Shown here: positions 4,815 to 5,616 of the stretch, piece by piece
Numbering within the stretch: position 1 is the first letter of the stretch
Layout of the letters: each line of letters opens with the position of its first letter
Source of the DNA: Caulobacterales bacterium
GTDB lineage: Bacteria > Pseudomonadota > Alphaproteobacteria > Caulobacterales > Caulobacteraceae
Assembly (NCBI GenBank): GCA_947480815.1
Contig: CANKEA010000098.1
Span: 1 to 5,616, forward strand
Direction: 5' to 3'
Length of the DNA: 5,616 bases
Translations under genes and position numbers: made by a program
Notes under the pieces: generated by a model
Told to the model about the DNA's origin: nothing
What the model saw: only the letters and a program-made list of their open reading frames with translations
Databases searched by the model: none

Positions 4815-5616
4815 ATGTCGCCCCTTTCATGCAGGCCCGCGATGTCCTCAGCCGTATAGCCAAGCGACGTCAGGATCTCGTCAGTGTGTTCACCCAACCA
4901 GGGTGGCGGCAGGGAAACATCGGGCTCGGCACCTTCGATGGTGAAGCCCGATCGTAGGACCTGGACCTGACAGTCCAGGCCGTCGCGGCGACCAAGGCTC
5001 TTTACAAGCCCACGGCCCTTGACCTGTGGTAGGTCGAGGGCTTCAGGCACACTTAGGACCCGGCCCGATGGCACGCCAGCCTTGTTGAGGATAGATTCCC
5101 ATTCGATCGCCGACTTCGCAGCAAGGCCGGCCTCGACTTCGATTGTCAGCGCAGCACGGTTTTTCTTGCGGTCCTCGCGCGAGGCGAAGCGCGGGTCCGT
5201 GACCAGGTCGGACCTACCAATCAATGCCGCCAGGGCGACGTACTGCTCCTGCTTATTGGCAGCGATGTTCAAGAGGCCGTCACCGGTCCTAAAAGCGCCG
5301 GACGGCGAGGCGGTGAAATTGCTGTTGCCCATCGGCTCGGGGGCCTGGCCACACATGAGGTAGTTCGACACCACCCAGCCCATAGTGGCCAAGGTGGAAT
5401 CCAGCATCGAAACATCGATGAATGAACCCTCACCCGTCCGGGCCTGTTTGGTCAGGGCCGCACAAATCGCAAAAGCTGCGGTAACGCCGCCAAGGGTGTC
5501 GGCCACCGGATAACCCACGCGGAGCGGCGCGCTTTCTCTATCGCCGGTAATACTCATCACGCCCGAGAATCCCTGGACGATCTGGTCGTAGGCGGGAGCA
5601 CCGCGCATAGGGCCAC
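4811..5616 (-). CDS. Class III CoA-transferase, CaiB/BaiF family (partial, 5' end beyond window)
   Basis: Predicted to move CoA between carboxylic acids, for example from succinyl-CoA to a catabolic acid, through an enzyme-bound anhydride. The frame stays open through the window edge. The methionine at 5608 is internal: it sits in GPMRGAPAYDQIVQGFSG, which in this family lies well inside the protein, so 100 or more residues are probably missing. The catalytic Asp is most likely the one encoded at 5498-5500 (YPVADTLGG), aligned from memory with D169 of formyl-CoA transferase. Other family marks are MSITGD, the GEGSFIDVSMLDS segment, and the C-terminal LGEHTDEILTSLGY. The gene overlaps the citryl-CoA lyase-like gene by four bases, so the two are surely co-transcribed, and the enzyme probably makes that protein's thioester substrate. 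The substrate cannot be told from sequence: formate/oxalate, carnitine, itaconate/citramalate and mesaconate enzymes all belong to this family. Confidence 0.88.
   Translation of the reverse strand, partial: GPMRGAPAYDQIVQGFSGVMSITGDRESAPLRVGYPVADTLGGVTAAFAICAALTKQARTGEGSFIDVSMLDSTLATMGWVVSNYLMCGQAPEPMGNSNFTASPSGAFRTGDGLLNIAANKQEQYVALAALIGRSDLVTDPRFASREDRKKNRAALTIEVEAGLAAKSAIEWESILNKAGVPSGRVLSVPEALDLPQVKGRGLVKSLGRRDGLDCQVQVLRSGFTIEGAEPDVSLPPPWLGEHTDEILTSLGYTAEDIAGLHERGDI
4821..4827 (-). promoter_or_regulatory. Shine-Dalgarno AAAGGGG deciding a TTG start
   Basis: On the minus strand AAAGGGG ends 6 nt before the TTG at 4814. It lies inside the last codons of the CoA-transferase gene. Good spacing, plus the four-base TTGA stop/start overlap, support TTG as the real start and suggest translational coupling. 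Confidence 0.6.

Noticed and set aside
5606..5608. ATG as the start of the CoA-transferase
   Set aside because: The frame continues upstream to the window edge with GP before this Met, and the sequence around it is an internal family block, so the true start lies outside the window.

Overview
The window is about 60% G+C and densely coded. It looks like a proteobacterial chromosome, most likely alpha- or betaproteobacterial. That view rests on base composition, compact operon spacing and the kinds of enzyme present; no rRNA or taxon marker is in the window. There are five genes, all catabolic in character. I see no mobile element, tRNA, rRNA, CRISPR array or toxin-antitoxin gene.

Left part (1-2150): a divergent pair for the aromatic-forming branch of quinate/shikimate catabolism. 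On the minus strand is the first 377 codons of a QuiC1-type 3-dehydroshikimate dehydratase, with a TIM-barrel domain followed by the beginning of an HPPD-like VOC domain; its 3' end is outside the window. On the plus strand is an AroE-family dehydrogenase of 281 aa. Its sequence resembles the catabolic, NAD-dependent quinate/shikimate dehydrogenases more than biosynthetic AroE. Between them lies a 172-bp divergent control region with an 8-bp perfect palindrome (GTACGTAC) beside an AT-rich promoter-like element. Together the two enzymes would turn shikimate into 3-dehydroshikimate and then protocatechuate.

Right part (2183-5616): three minus-strand genes that form an operon running toward the dehydrogenase gene. 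In transcription order they are a class III (CaiB/BaiF, formyl-CoA transferase-type) CoA-transferase whose 5' end is cut by the window edge, a short 277-aa citrate-synthase-fold protein of the citryl-CoA lyase type with a complete His/His/Asp catalytic set, and a 585-aa thiamine-diphosphate enzyme of the acetolactate synthase/decarboxylase superfamily. The first two overlap by four bases, with a TTG start that has a good Shine-Dalgarno. The second and third are 40 bp apart, and a perfect 7-bp hairpin sits over the stop codon between them.

The most interesting element is this three-enzyme module. A CoA-transferase, a retro-Claisen lyase and a ThDP enzyme together suggest that a citrate-like hydroxy-acid is activated as a CoA thioester and split into acetyl-CoA (or a homologue) plus a 2-oxo acid, with the ThDP enzyme acting on a 2-oxo acid before or after the cleavage. 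I do not recognise a described pathway with exactly this composition. Its position beside protocatechuate-forming genes raises the possibility of a link to aromatic-ring catabolism, but this is inference.
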